From assembly GCF_026153355.1 (NCBI RefSeq), contig NZ_CP110636.1, positions 2,976,001 through 3,040,000 on the forward strand: 64,000 nt of DNA. The letters run 5' to 3'. The notes beneath the pieces are model-generated. The model worked only from the letters and a program-made list of their open reading frames with translations, made no database searches and was not told the origin of the DNA. The translations under genes were made by a program, and so were the position numbers. Numbering within the stretch: the stretch's first letter is position 1; each line of letters begins with the position of its first letter. This document shows positions 38,068 through 46,082 of this stretch, one piece after another. Source of the DNA: Streptomyces endophytica. GTDB taxonomy: Bacteria > Actinomycetota > Actinomycetes > Streptomycetales > Streptomycetaceae.

Positions 38068-40454
38068 GGGGTGCCTTGGGCCGGTGTGGACAGGGGCGGC
38101 GCGGTGAACGGCGAGGAGGGGAGTGCCGGTGTGGGGCGGGACGGCCCGGGGATGTGCGTCGGGCTGACTGCGCGGAGCCAGTACTCGGTGGCGAGGGTGG
38201 GGTCCAGTGCGCGCAGGGCGTCGGGTGGCGGCTGGAGCGACGTCAGGTGGTGCCGGAGGACGGCGGGGCGGATCAGACCGCGTTCGGCGAGGAGGGAGTC
38301 GTCGCAGAGCGCGGACAGGGCGCCGCGGTGGGCGCGCAGTCCGGCGTAGACCTCGGCGCTGTGTTCGCCCTTCGTGCCGCGGCCGAGCACCGCGTCGGGT
38401 ACGACGCCGCGCAGCGCACGGGTCAGCAGTGGCTTGTAGACGCCGGCCCGGGCGCGGTCGGCGAGCCGGAGGGTGAGCGCCGCGTCGATGACGGCGTTGT
38501 CGAGGAACGGCGCCTCGTAGCCGACGCCGTGCGGGGCGGTGAGGGCGACGGCGCCGCGGACGATCTCCCCGGAGCGGACGGCGGCGCGCACGATGTCGTG
38601 CTGGCAGCGCAGCGGCGCGAACGGTTCGGGTGCCTCGGCGGCGGCCTCGCGCAGCAGCCGGCGGACGGTGGCGACGGCGTCCGGATGCGCCCACGGCGGC
38701 AGGCTGGGCAGGACCTCCCAGTCGGCGCCGCAGGTCCGGGGATCGCCGCCGACGGTCACCCGGGAGGCGCTGCCGGCCAGCCAGCGCGGATACGGGCGGC
38801 CGCCCAGCAGCGTGCGCAGGGTCTCGGAGGTCTTCCAGCGGCAGAGGTGGTGTGCCGTCCAGGCGCGCTGGGCGGCGGTGCGCAGGTCGCTGCGGGCAAG
38901 GGAGTTGAGGGCGGCCGGGCGGTGGGAGAAGAGTTCGTCGCCGCCGACGCCGACGAGGTGCAGCCGGGAGCCGCGGGTGGCGACGAGACGGGCCTGGTGT
39001 GCGATCCGGGCGGCCTCCCGGAAGAGGGCGAGCGGGGCGGCCGGGTCGGTGGCGGCGGGGTGCAGGGAGTGGTGGGGCGGGGTGTACCAGGTGGGGGCGT
39101 CGGCGTAGGGGAGGGAGAGGCGTTCGCCGGCCTGGGGCTGTGACCGCGATGCCGGGCCGTTGTCCGCACCCCCGCCTCTGCCCCTGCCCCGGCCCCCGCT
39201 TCCGCCCCTGTTCCCGCCCGTGCCCGCTCCGTTGGTCCGGTGCGCGCCCGCCCCGCCGCGCTCGCCCCTGTACTTGCCCTTGCCTTTCTCCTTGCCCTTG
39301 GCGTGGGGCGTGTCCCCCTCTCCGCGCGGGTCCCCGCCGGCTCCGGGGCCCGGGCCCGCCGCGCGTTCGCGTTGGCGTTCGGCGGCGCTCAGGTGGGCAG
39401 CGCTGCGGGCGCTCCACACTGTGTCGTCTTTGCCGGGATCGCGGCACACCCAGGACGTGGTGATCAGCCGGACGTCCTCCTGAGCGGCGAGGAAGCACAG
39501 GCCCGTGGAGTCGGTGCCGCCGGAGAGGTCGGCGCTGAGGGTGGGACGGATCGGGGCCCCGTACGCGTTTCCACTCGTGGTCCCGCCCGTATCGGCCTGC
39601 TCGATCCGTTCGTGCTGCTCGATCCGCTCGTGCTGCCCGTGCTGCCCGTGCTGCCCGTGCTGCCCGTGCTGTCCGTGCTGTTTGTGCAGTCGGTTCTGTT
39701 CGTTGTCCAGTCGGTTTTGTTCGTTCTGCCGTCGGGCGCGGTGCGTACGGGCCGCCACGGCGTCGCTGAGGGCCTGGCGTACGGTCTCGGCGGCGCGCTC
39801 CAGGGGGACGTCCGGTTCCGGTGGCTGCCACCAGCGGGCCACGGCGGGCTGTCCGTTGGCGTCCACGGTGAGGTGGTGGCCGGGGGGACGGCAGGTACCG
39901 CGCGCCACAGCGGGCGCAGGGCGAGCGGGAGCGGGGCGAACGGGAACAGCAACCGCAGTGCGAGGGATTCCTCGTCGAGCAGGCCGGTGCCGGGGGCACC
40001 GGGCGGCAGTCCGCCGGTGGCCGCGGCGGGCGAGCGCCGCCAGGTCCTGGGGCCGGTTGCCGGTGACGGTGATGCCGCCGATCCGGGCGTGGTGGAGCTG
40101 GTGGACCGTCGCGAGGTCGCCCTGGCAGCGCAGGTCGGGGCCGATGGCGGCCAGGAGGGCGTAGCTGCCGGGGAGTTGGCGGGTGCGCCGGGCGAGGCCG
40201 TCCAGGCCGTCGGGGCCGTGCAGCAGCCGGGCCAGGGTGTCCGGGCGGGCGGAGGTGGTGCCGAGGAGGACGGCGCGGCGCGGGCCCGCCTCCGCCGTCA
40301 GGATCTGGTCGGCCGACCATCGGCCCACGATCCAGGGGCGGCCCGAGGGGTGGCGGAGGATCTGTAAGGGCGGTTCGGCGGGCAGCTGCCGGCAGAGGGC
40401 GTCGGTGGCGGGATGGTCGGGGAAGACGAGGAAGTCCACGGGATACCTGTCCAT
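38064..40454 (-). CDS. Lasso peptide cyclase (C protein, asparagine-synthetase-like), two compensating frame breaks
   Basis: About 796 aa. An N-terminal class II amidotransferase-like domain (about 1-230) lacks a catalytic N-terminal Cys. The synthetase domain starts with the PP-loop LSADLSGGTDST (about 310-317) and includes VGVGGDELFSHRP and YEAPFLDN. It adenylates the ring Asp and closes the macrolactam on Gly1. Two low-complexity inserts are odd: residues of about 240-292 with (GQH)5 and about 362-437 Gly/Arg/Lys-rich. Between about 40,030 and 39,885 the sequence makes sense only in another frame (LLFPFAPLPLALRPLW), so two opposite single-base errors are likely. ATG 40454 has no clear ribosome-binding site. 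Confidence 0.88.
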   Translation of the reverse strand: MDRYPVDFLVFPDHPATDALCRQLPAEPPLQILRHPSGRPWIVGRWSADQILTAEAGPRRAVLLGTTSARPDTLARLLHGPDGLDGLARRTRQLPGSYALLAAIGPDLRCQGDLATVHQLHHARIGGITVTGNRPQDLAALARRGHRRTAARCPRHRPARRGIPRTAVAVPVRPAPARPAPAVARGTCRPPGHHLTVDANGQPAVARWWQPPEPDVPLERAAETVRQALSDAVAARTHRARRQNEQNRLDNEQNRLHKQHGQHGQHGQHGQHGQHERIEQHERIEQADTGGTTSGNAYGAPIRPTLSADLSGGTDSTGLCFLAAQEDVRLITTSWVCRDPGKDDTVWSARSAAHLSAAERQRERAAGPGPGAGGDPRGEGDTPHAKGKEKGKGKYRGERGGAGAHRTNGAGTGGNRGGSGGRGRGRGGGADNGPASRSQPQAGERLSLPYADAPTWYTPPHHSLHPAATDPAAPLALFREAARIAHQARLVATRGSRLHLVGVGGDELFSHRPAALNSLARSDLRTAAQRAWTAHHLCRWKTSETLRTLLGGRPYPRWLAGSASRVTVGGDPRTCGADWEVLPSLPPWAHPDAVATVRRLLREAAAEAPEPFAPLRCQHDIVRAAVRSGEIVRGAVALTAPHGVGYEAPFLDNAVIDAALTLRLADRARAGVYKPLLTRALRGVVPDAVLGRGTKGEHSAEVYAGLRAHRGALSALCDDSLLAERGLIRPAVLRHHLTSLQPPPDALRALDPTLATEYWLRAVSPTHIPGPSRPTPALPSSPFTAPPLSTPAQGTP

Positions 40455-40490
40455 AGGGGGAGGGGCGTTGCCGCCGGACCGTCGGCCACA

Positions 40491-40525
40491 GCCCTGCCGG
40501 ACCCGGGGCCCGGGCCCGGCAGGGC
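40491..40525 (-). terminator. Intercistronic hairpin between lasso precursor and cyclase genes
   Basis: A 10-bp perfect stem (40491-40500 with 40516-40525) and 15-nt GC loop starts 9 bp after the precursor stop. It probably stabilises the precursor mRNA and partly terminates transcription, giving excess precursor. Confidence 0.55.
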
Positions 40526-40534
40526 CGCCGTTCG

Positions 40535-40705
40535 TCACCACCCGAAGAAGCCGGCCCGGCCGGCCCAGCCGTCCCAGTGGTAGCCCGAGAATCCGAGCGT
40601 CAGGTCGGTGAAGCCGCCCACCTCGATGAGCTGCGGAGCCTCGTAGGCGGTGGCGGTGGCGGTGGCGGTGGCGGTGGCGGCCGGCACCTCCTGTGTGTCC
40701 TGCAT
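40535..40705 (-). CDS. Lasso peptide precursor (class II, predicted 19-residue core)
   Basis: 56 aa; AAGGGAG lies 6 nt before ATG 40705. The leader shows the actinobacterial lasso pattern YxxPxL (Y21, P24, L26), then G30 and Thr36 as penultimate leader residue, the cleavage determinant. The predicted core is GFSGYHWDGWAGRAGFFGW: Gly1 would be amide-linked to Asp8, leaving an 11-residue tail with bulky Trp10, Arg13, Phe16, Phe17 and Trp19 as candidate plugs. There are no Cys, hence class II. Leader residues 10-20 are an Ala-Thr dipeptide repeat encoded by a hexanucleotide microsatellite. Cyclase, RRE and peptidase genes follow on the same strand. I do not recognise this core. Confidence 0.93.
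   Translation of the reverse strand: MQDTQEVPAATATATATATAYEAPQLIEVGGFTDLTLGFSGYHWDGWAGRAGFFGW
40646..40675 (-). repeat. Hexanucleotide microsatellite in the lasso leader
   Basis: Five exact copies of GGCGGT (plus strand), read as (ACCGCC)5 on the coding strand, giving alternating Thr-Ala. Length changes would stay in frame. Confidence 0.9.
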
Positions 40706-41026
40706 GGTTCACTCCCTTCGCTCTTCTCCGGGCACACCCGCACCATCGTCGATACGAAGTGTGCTCACTCGATTACTCTTTGCGTTCGACGAAAATGCTG
40801 ACAGTGTCCAGGCCACCTGCCATTGCCTCGAACGAGTGGTGTCAGGGGGCGTGCGAGGCACTTCGGTGTGACTCCGTCCGGCATGTACGCCCCGGTGTCC
40901 GCGGTCGCTCACGCACGGGCCCGGTGGCGCGTGAGCGCAAGGTTTCGCCGCGGTCACCTGCTGCCACGGTGCGGAAACCCGCCGTCCCTAGCTTCGAAGG
41001 GAGGACCCGACCCCCTGGGAGGCGCG
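40706..41026. promoter_or_regulatory. Divergent region: lasso promoter and narK promoter
   Basis: 321 bp with no credible gene. The lasso side (40,735-40,805) is the most AT-rich part and should hold the precursor promoter on the minus strand. On the narK side TAGCTT near 40,988 is a plausible -10 element about 35 bp before ATG 41027. Confidence 0.4.
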
Positions 41027-42530
41027 ATGACGGCCGAGGCCGCGGCAGGCACCCGTAGCGACAGCACCAGCAGTGAAGGCAGCGGCGACAGCCCTGGCGA
41101 AACCGAACGGACCGCACGACCACCGCCCCCACGCCAGCCGGCCCCGCCGGCCGTACGCGGCGGGGCGGGCGGTGGATCGAGCGGTGGGAGCCCGAGGACG
41201 AGACGTTCTGGGCGGAGACCGGGGCGCGGGTCGCCCGGCGGAACCTGGCCTTCTCCGTACTGTCCGAGCACATCGGCTTCTCCATCTGGAGCCTGTGGTC
41301 GGTGATGGTGCTGTTCATGGGGCCGGAGTACGGATTCGATCCGGCCGGGAAGTTCTTCCTGGTGGCGATGCCGACCCTGGTGGGCGGGGTGCTGCGGGTG
41401 CCGTACACCTTCGCGGTGGCGCGGTTCGGCGGGCGCAACTGGACGGTGATCAGCGCGCTGATGCTGCTGGTGCCGGCGACGGCGGCCGCGGTGGTGATGA
41501 AGCCGGGTACCTCCTACACCACGTTCCTGGTGATCGCGGCGCTCGCGGGCGTCGGCGGCGGCAACTTCGCCTCCTCGATGACGAACATCAACTCCTTCTA
41601 CCCCCTGCGGAAGAAGGGCTGGGCGCTGGGTCTGAACGCCGGCGGCGGCAACATCGGCGTCCCCGTGATCCAGCTGCTGGGGCTGCTGGTGATCGGTACG
41701 GCCGGGGCCGCGCAGCCGCGGCTGGTGCTCGCCGTCTACCTGCCGCTGATCGTGGTCGCGGCGGTGCTCGCGGCGCTGTTCATGGACAACCTGGCGCCGG
41801 TGCGGAACGACACCGGAGCGGCCCTGGACGCCGCGCGGGAGCCGCACACCTGGGTGATGTCGGTGCTGTACATCGGCACGTTCGGGTCGTTCATCGGCTA
41901 CAGCTTCGCGTTCGGGCTGGTGCTGCAGAACCAGTTCGCGCGCACGCCCCTCCAGGCGGCGTCGCTGACGTTCATCGGGCCCCTGTTGGGGTCGCTGGTG
42001 CGGCCGGTCGGCGGCCGGCTGGCGGACCGGTTCGGCGGCGCCCGGATCACCCTGGGCAACTTCCTGGCGATGGCCCTGGCCACCGGGGTGGTCATCTACG
42101 CGTCGGCGGTGCGGTCGCTGCCGGTGTTCCTCGTCGGTTTCATCTCGCTGTTCGTGCTGACCGGGCTCGGCAACGGCTCCACGTACAAGATGATCCCGGG
42201 ATCTTCCAGGCGCAGGCGGTCCGGCGCGGGCTGACCGGGGAGGCGGCCGAGGCCAGCGGGCGGCGGCTGTCGGGGGCGGCCATGGGGCTGATCGGCGCGG
42301 TCGGCGCGCTCGGCGGGCTGGCCATCAACCTCGCCTTCCGGCAGTCGTTCCTGGCCACCGGGTCGGGTACGCCGGCGTTCGTGTCGTTCCTGATCTGCTA
42401 CGCGGTGTGCACCGTGGTGACCTGGGCCGTATACCTGCGCCCGGCGGCGCGCGCACGGCGTACGGAGCGGGCGGGCGCGGGTGCGGCGGCCGGGGAGGCG
42501 GAGCGGCGGCCGGTCCACGCCGAGGTGTGA
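41027..42530 (+). CDS. narK: Nitrate/nitrite transporter NarK, two frame breaks
   Basis: ATG 41027 lies 5 nt after GGGAGG. An N-terminal tail of about 45 residues, low complexity, leads to RWIERWEPEDETFWAETG, the NarK/NasA hallmark, then 12 TM helices with the nitrate signature GGGNFASSMTNINSFYP and GLNAGGGNIGVPVIQL. It moves nitrate or nitrite across the membrane. The frame shifts near 41,160 (G-rich run) and near 42,200, where one G restores YKMIPGIFQAQAVRRG. Both look like missing single bases. The C-terminal tail ends at TGA 42530. Confidence 0.88.
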
Positions 42531-42715
42531 GGCGGCGTGGGGCTGGTGCGCGGCCGGGTGCCCGTGGTGGCCGCGCAGCGGCGTAACCCGCGGGAAATAC
42601 TGGAGGACCGGGACTGTCATGTGCTGTCGGCAGGCTGGACACCAGTGGCTTCCGGACCTCGGCACCCGGGACACGGCTCCTCGGCCCGGGGGGCCGGAGA
42701 CCCGGGGACGCCGGA

Positions 42716-42840
42716 ATGTCGGGATCTCAGGATCTCGGGGTCTCAGGATTCCGGGATCTCTCGGGGTCCAGGGATCTCTCGGGATCTCGGGGGCTTGGGA
42801 TCTCTCGGGATCTCGGGGTCTTGGGACTCGGCATCCCGGA
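42716..42840 (+). repeat. GGATCTC-rich degenerate tandem array
   Basis: About 125 bp made of roughly ten copies of GGGATCTC and variants (GGATCTCGG, GGATTCCGG, GGGTCTTGG), within the 348-bp gap between narK and the uroporphyrinogen-III synthase gene. It is open in one frame (Ser-Gly-Ser-Arg repeats) but has no gene-like start or codon bias. The rest of the gap shows nothing. Confidence 0.6.
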
Positions 42841-42878
42841 ACTCACCCGTCGCCCGGGCCGCGGCGGCGGGGAGCGCC

Positions 42879-44251
42879 ATGCAGCACAACCACTCTGGGC
42901 GGAGCGGGACGACCATGCACGAGCAGCAGCAACAGGAGCACGGCGAGCGGGAGCCACGGACGGCACCCGCCACCGGGCCGGCAGCGGGACCCCAGGCACC
43001 CCAGGCACCCCAGGGAACCCACGGGACCCCGGGCACCCGGGAAGCCGCGCCAGGACCCGGGCCGGGAACCGGACGAGGGACCGTCCCGGGAACCGGTCCG
43101 GAAGCCGGGCCCGGTGCCGCCCCCGTGCGGCCGCTGGACGGCTTCACCGTCGGCGTGACCGCGGCCCGGCGGGCCGAGGAGCTCGGTGCCCTGCTGGAGC
43201 GGCGCGGCGCCCAGGTGATGCACGCGCCCGCGCTGCGCATCGTGCCGCTGCCGGACGACACCGAACTGCTCGCGGTGACCCGGGCACTGATCGATGAGGC
43301 TCCGGACGTCGTCGTGGCCACCACGGCCATCGGGTTCCGCGGCTGGATCGAGGCCGCGGAGGGCTGGGGGCTGGGCGAGGCGCTGCTGGACCGGCTGACC
43401 GGCGTCGAACTGCTCGCGCGCGGCCCGAAGGTACGGGGCGCGATCCGGGCCGCCGGGCTCACCGAGAAGTGGTCCCCGGCCTCGGAGTCGATGGCCGAGG
43501 TGCTGGACCGGCTGCTGGCGGAGGGGTGTCCGGGCGGCGGGTGGCCGTACAGCTGCACGGCGAGCCGCTGCCCGGGTTCGTGGAGGCGCTGCGGGCCGGC
43601 GGCGCGGAGGTGATCGGCGTCCCGGTGTACCGCTGGATGCCGCCGGAGGACCTCGGTCCGGTCGACCGGTTGCTGGACGCGGTGGTCGGCGGCGGCCTGG
43701 ACGCGGTGACGTTCACCAGCGCACCCGCCGCCGCGTCGCTGCTGCGCCGGGCCGAGGAGCGCGGCATCCGGGAGGAGGTGCTGGCGGCGCTGCGGCAGGG
43801 GGTGCTGCCCGTGTGTGTGGGGCCGGTGACCGCGTTGCCCCTGGAGGCCGAGGACGTGCCCACGCTCCAGCCGGAGCGCTTCCGGCTGGGACCGCTGGTG
43901 CAGCTGCTGTGCCGCGAACTGCCCGGGCGGGTACGGCCGTTGCCGGTGGCCGGGCGGCGGCTGGAGATCCGCGGGCACGCGGTCGTGGTGGACGGTGCGC
44001 TGCGGCCGGTGCCGCCGGCCGGCATGGCGTTGCTGCGGGCGCTGGCCCGCCGCCCCGGCTGGGTCGTCTCCCGCGCCGAGCTGCTGCGGGTGCTGCCGGG
44101 GTCGGGGCGGGACGAGCACGCCGTGGAGACCGCGATGGCCCGGCTGCGGGTGGCGCTGGGCGCGCCGAAGCTGATCCAGACGGTGGTCAAGCGGGGGTAC
44201 CGGCTGTCGTTGGACCCGCACGCGGACACGGACAAATACGGCGGGGCATAA
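42879..44251 (+). CDS. Uroporphyrinogen-III synthase with C-terminal winged-helix domain, one frame break
   Basis: About 457 aa. ATG 42879 follows GGGGAG; ATG 42915 is an alternative. A Pro/Gly/Thr-rich tail (about 1-85) precedes a HemD fold (LDGFTVGVTAARRAEELGALL, VVATTAIGFRGWIEAA, RVAVQLHGEPLPGFVEAL, AVTFTSAPAAASLLRRA). The last 100 residues are an OmpR/PhoB-type winged helix (PAGMALLRALARRPGWVVSRAELL, VETAMARLRVALG, IQTVVKRGYRL). This fusion occurs in actinobacteria, sometimes near nitrate/nitrite genes, as here with narK; it may be a regulator rather than a haem enzyme. The frame breaks at about 43,527. Confidence 0.85.
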
Positions 44252-44385
44252 CCGGTTTGGGCGCGGACGAATGCGGCGTGGCGTAACCGGTTTGGGCGTG
44301 GGCAAGTACGGCGTGGCGTAACGGGTTTGGGCGCGGACAAGTACGGCGTGGCGTAACCGGTTTGGGTGCGGACTAGTGCGGCGGG
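44246..44385 (+). repeat. Four tandem 35-bp repeats across the HemD-like gene stop
   Basis: Units at 44246-44280, 44281-44315, 44316-44350 and 44351-44385, each close to GCGTAACCGGTTTGGGCGCG followed by a GACAAGTACGGCGTG-type end. The first unit includes the last codon and TAA of the gene, and the preceding coding sequence (GCGGACACGGACAAATACGG) resembles the end of a unit. Confidence 0.85.
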
Positions 44386-44617
44386 GCGCCCGGCCCGTTC
44401 CCTGCCGGGGCGGCCGGGTGCGCGGCCGCGGGAGCGGGGTGCGCGGCCGGGGAGTCGTGACCGCGGGGACGGCCGGAAAAATTTCTCGCCATTCGCTGAA
44501 CACCCCGCCCGTCCCGTCCGTACTCCTCACCGCAAGTCCGATTCATGGCCAGGTCCCCGGCGATCTTGGGTGATCCGGGCTCTCGACCCGGGAGTTGGAG
44601 TGCGTAAGGATGCCGTC
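44386..44617. promoter_or_regulatory. Sigma-factor gene upstream region
   Basis: 232 bp with no gene. GGAAAAATTTC near 44,471 is the only AT-rich patch. No autoregulatory ECF promoter motif could be assigned. Confidence 0.3.
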
Positions 44618-45139
44618 GTGGCAGACAGGACGACACCTGAAGAGGAGCTCATGCGAGCCCTCTATGACGAGCACGCGGGCCCGCTCCTCGCCTTCGTCCT
44701 GCGGCTGGTGGCGGGCGACCGGCACCGCGCGGAGGACGTGGTCCAGGAGACGCTGGTGCGTGCCTGGCGCAACGCCGATCAACTACAGCGCGCCACCGGG
44801 TCGATCCGGCCCTGGCTGGTGACCGTAGCCCGGCGCATAGTGATCGACGGGTACCGCAGCCGGAAGGCCAGACCCCAAGAGGTCGACGCGACACCCCTGG
44901 AGACGATGCCGGCCGCCGACGTGATCGACCGGGCGCTGCGCACGATGACGATCTCCGAGGCGCTGAGCGATCTGAGCCAGGCCCATCGAGAGGCCCTCGT
45001 GGAGACGTACTTCAAGGAGCGTACGGTCAACGAGGCAGCGGAGGTGCTGCGCGTACCGGCAGGGACCGTGCGGTCCCGGGTCTTCTACGCGCTGCGCTCC
45101 CTGAAGCTCTCGCTCGAGGAACGAGGAGTGACGGAGTGA
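44618..45139 (+). CDS. sigU: ECF-family RNA polymerase sigma factor (SigU-like)
   Basis: 173 aa from GTG 44618 (AAGGA 7 nt upstream). Sigma region 2 (LYDEHAGPLLAFVLRLV, AEDVVQETLVRAWRN, WLVTVARRIVIDGYRSR) binds the -10 element. Region 4 (LSDLSQAHREALVETYFKER, NEAAEVLRVPAGTVRSRVFYALRSLK) is the -35 helix-turn-helix. Its stop overlaps the anti-sigma start (GTGA), so the pair is co-translated. The symbol rests on remembered synteny with S. coelicolor sigU beside helD and malic enzyme; the family call is firm, the ortholog less so. Confidence 0.85.
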   Translation: MADRTTPEEELMRALYDEHAGPLLAFVLRLVAGDRHRAEDVVQETLVRAWRNADQLQRATGSIRPWLVTVARRIVIDGYRSRKARPQEVDATPLETMPAADVIDRALRTMTISEALSDLSQAHREALVETYFKERTVNEAAEVLRVPAGTVRSRVFYALRSLKLSLEERGVTE

Positions 45140-45884
45140 TCCCGCCCACGCAGCCGGACCGGCACAGCGACGTCGGCGCCTATGCGCTGGGCGTCCTGGA
45201 CGCCGCCGACGCCGAACGGTTCGAGAGGCATCTCGTCGGCTGTGACCGGTGCGCGGCCGAACTCGAGGAACTCATGGGCCTGACTCCGGTGCTGGCCGAG
45301 TTCAAGGAGTCCGCCCCCACCCCGGACACGCTCACCGCCGTCCCCGGCCCCGGCTCCTCGGCGGACTGCTCGACGAGGTCGCCGTCACCCGCCGCGGCCG
45401 GGCCCGCCGCCGGCTGTTCCTGGTCGCCGCGGCCGTCGTGCTGATCGTCGGCGGGCCGCTGGCCGCCGTCTCCGTCGTCAAGGGCGGTACGGAGCAGCCG
45501 CCGACGGCGGCGCCCCCGCTGGCGAATGCGGTCCGCGCCCAGTACGCCGAGGGCGAGCAGGTCCACTCCGTCGACCCGGACACCAAGGTCTCCGCGGGCG
45601 TGTCCATGTCGGCCCGCCCCTGGGGCACCCAGGTCGTCCTCCAACTCGCCCACGTCAAGGGCCCGCTCAGCTGCTCCCTGATCGCGGTCGGCAAGGACGG
45701 CCGCCGGCAGACCGTCACCACCTGGGCGGTCCCCGAGGGCGGCTACGGCATCCCCGGGAGCGCGGCCAAGTGGAACCGCGAGCCCCTGTACGCGGCGGGC
45801 GGCGCCGCACTCGACCGGAACGAGATCGACCACTTCGAGATCAGCACCCTGGAGGGCAGGAAGCTGGCCACGGTCAAGGCGTGA
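45136..45884 (+). CDS. Membrane-bound zinc-finger anti-sigma factor, one frame break
   Basis: About 249 aa. The N-terminal ZAS motif HSDVGAYALGVLD...FERHLVGCDRCAAEL gives His-x3-Cys-x2-Cys, the zinc-binding anti-sigma domain that sequesters the adjacent ECF factor. One TM helix (LFLVAAAVVLIVGGPLAAV) follows, then an extracellular domain (RPWGTQVVLQLAHVKGPLSC..., about 150 aa) that may sense envelope signals. The frame shifts near 45,350; adding one base joins AVPGPG to LLGGLLDEVAVTRRGR. It is translationally coupled to the sigma gene. Confidence 0.85.
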
Positions 45885-46082
45885 GCTGCCCGGAGCGGGC
45901 GGTCAGGAGCGGGGGAGCGGGCCCCGCCACCCCTCTCCAGTGACCGCCCCGGACGCCCGAAGTAACGGTTTGCATCAACATCCGACCGAATCCGCCCGGA
46001 TTTGTCCTTCTCACCAGGTGCGCACGGTGCCCGGTTCGCGTACGGTTGACGGCTGCCCTACGCACAGCAGAAGGGGGCCTGG

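Noticed and set aside
42716..43297. Plus-strand frame encoding Ser-Gly-Ser-Arg-Asp-Leu repeats
   Set aside because: It arises from the GGATCTC array and then runs out of frame over the HemD-like gene; no conserved start or codon bias.
44246..44385. CRISPR array
   Set aside because: Head-to-tail 35-bp units with no unique spacers and no cas genes; a tandem repeat.
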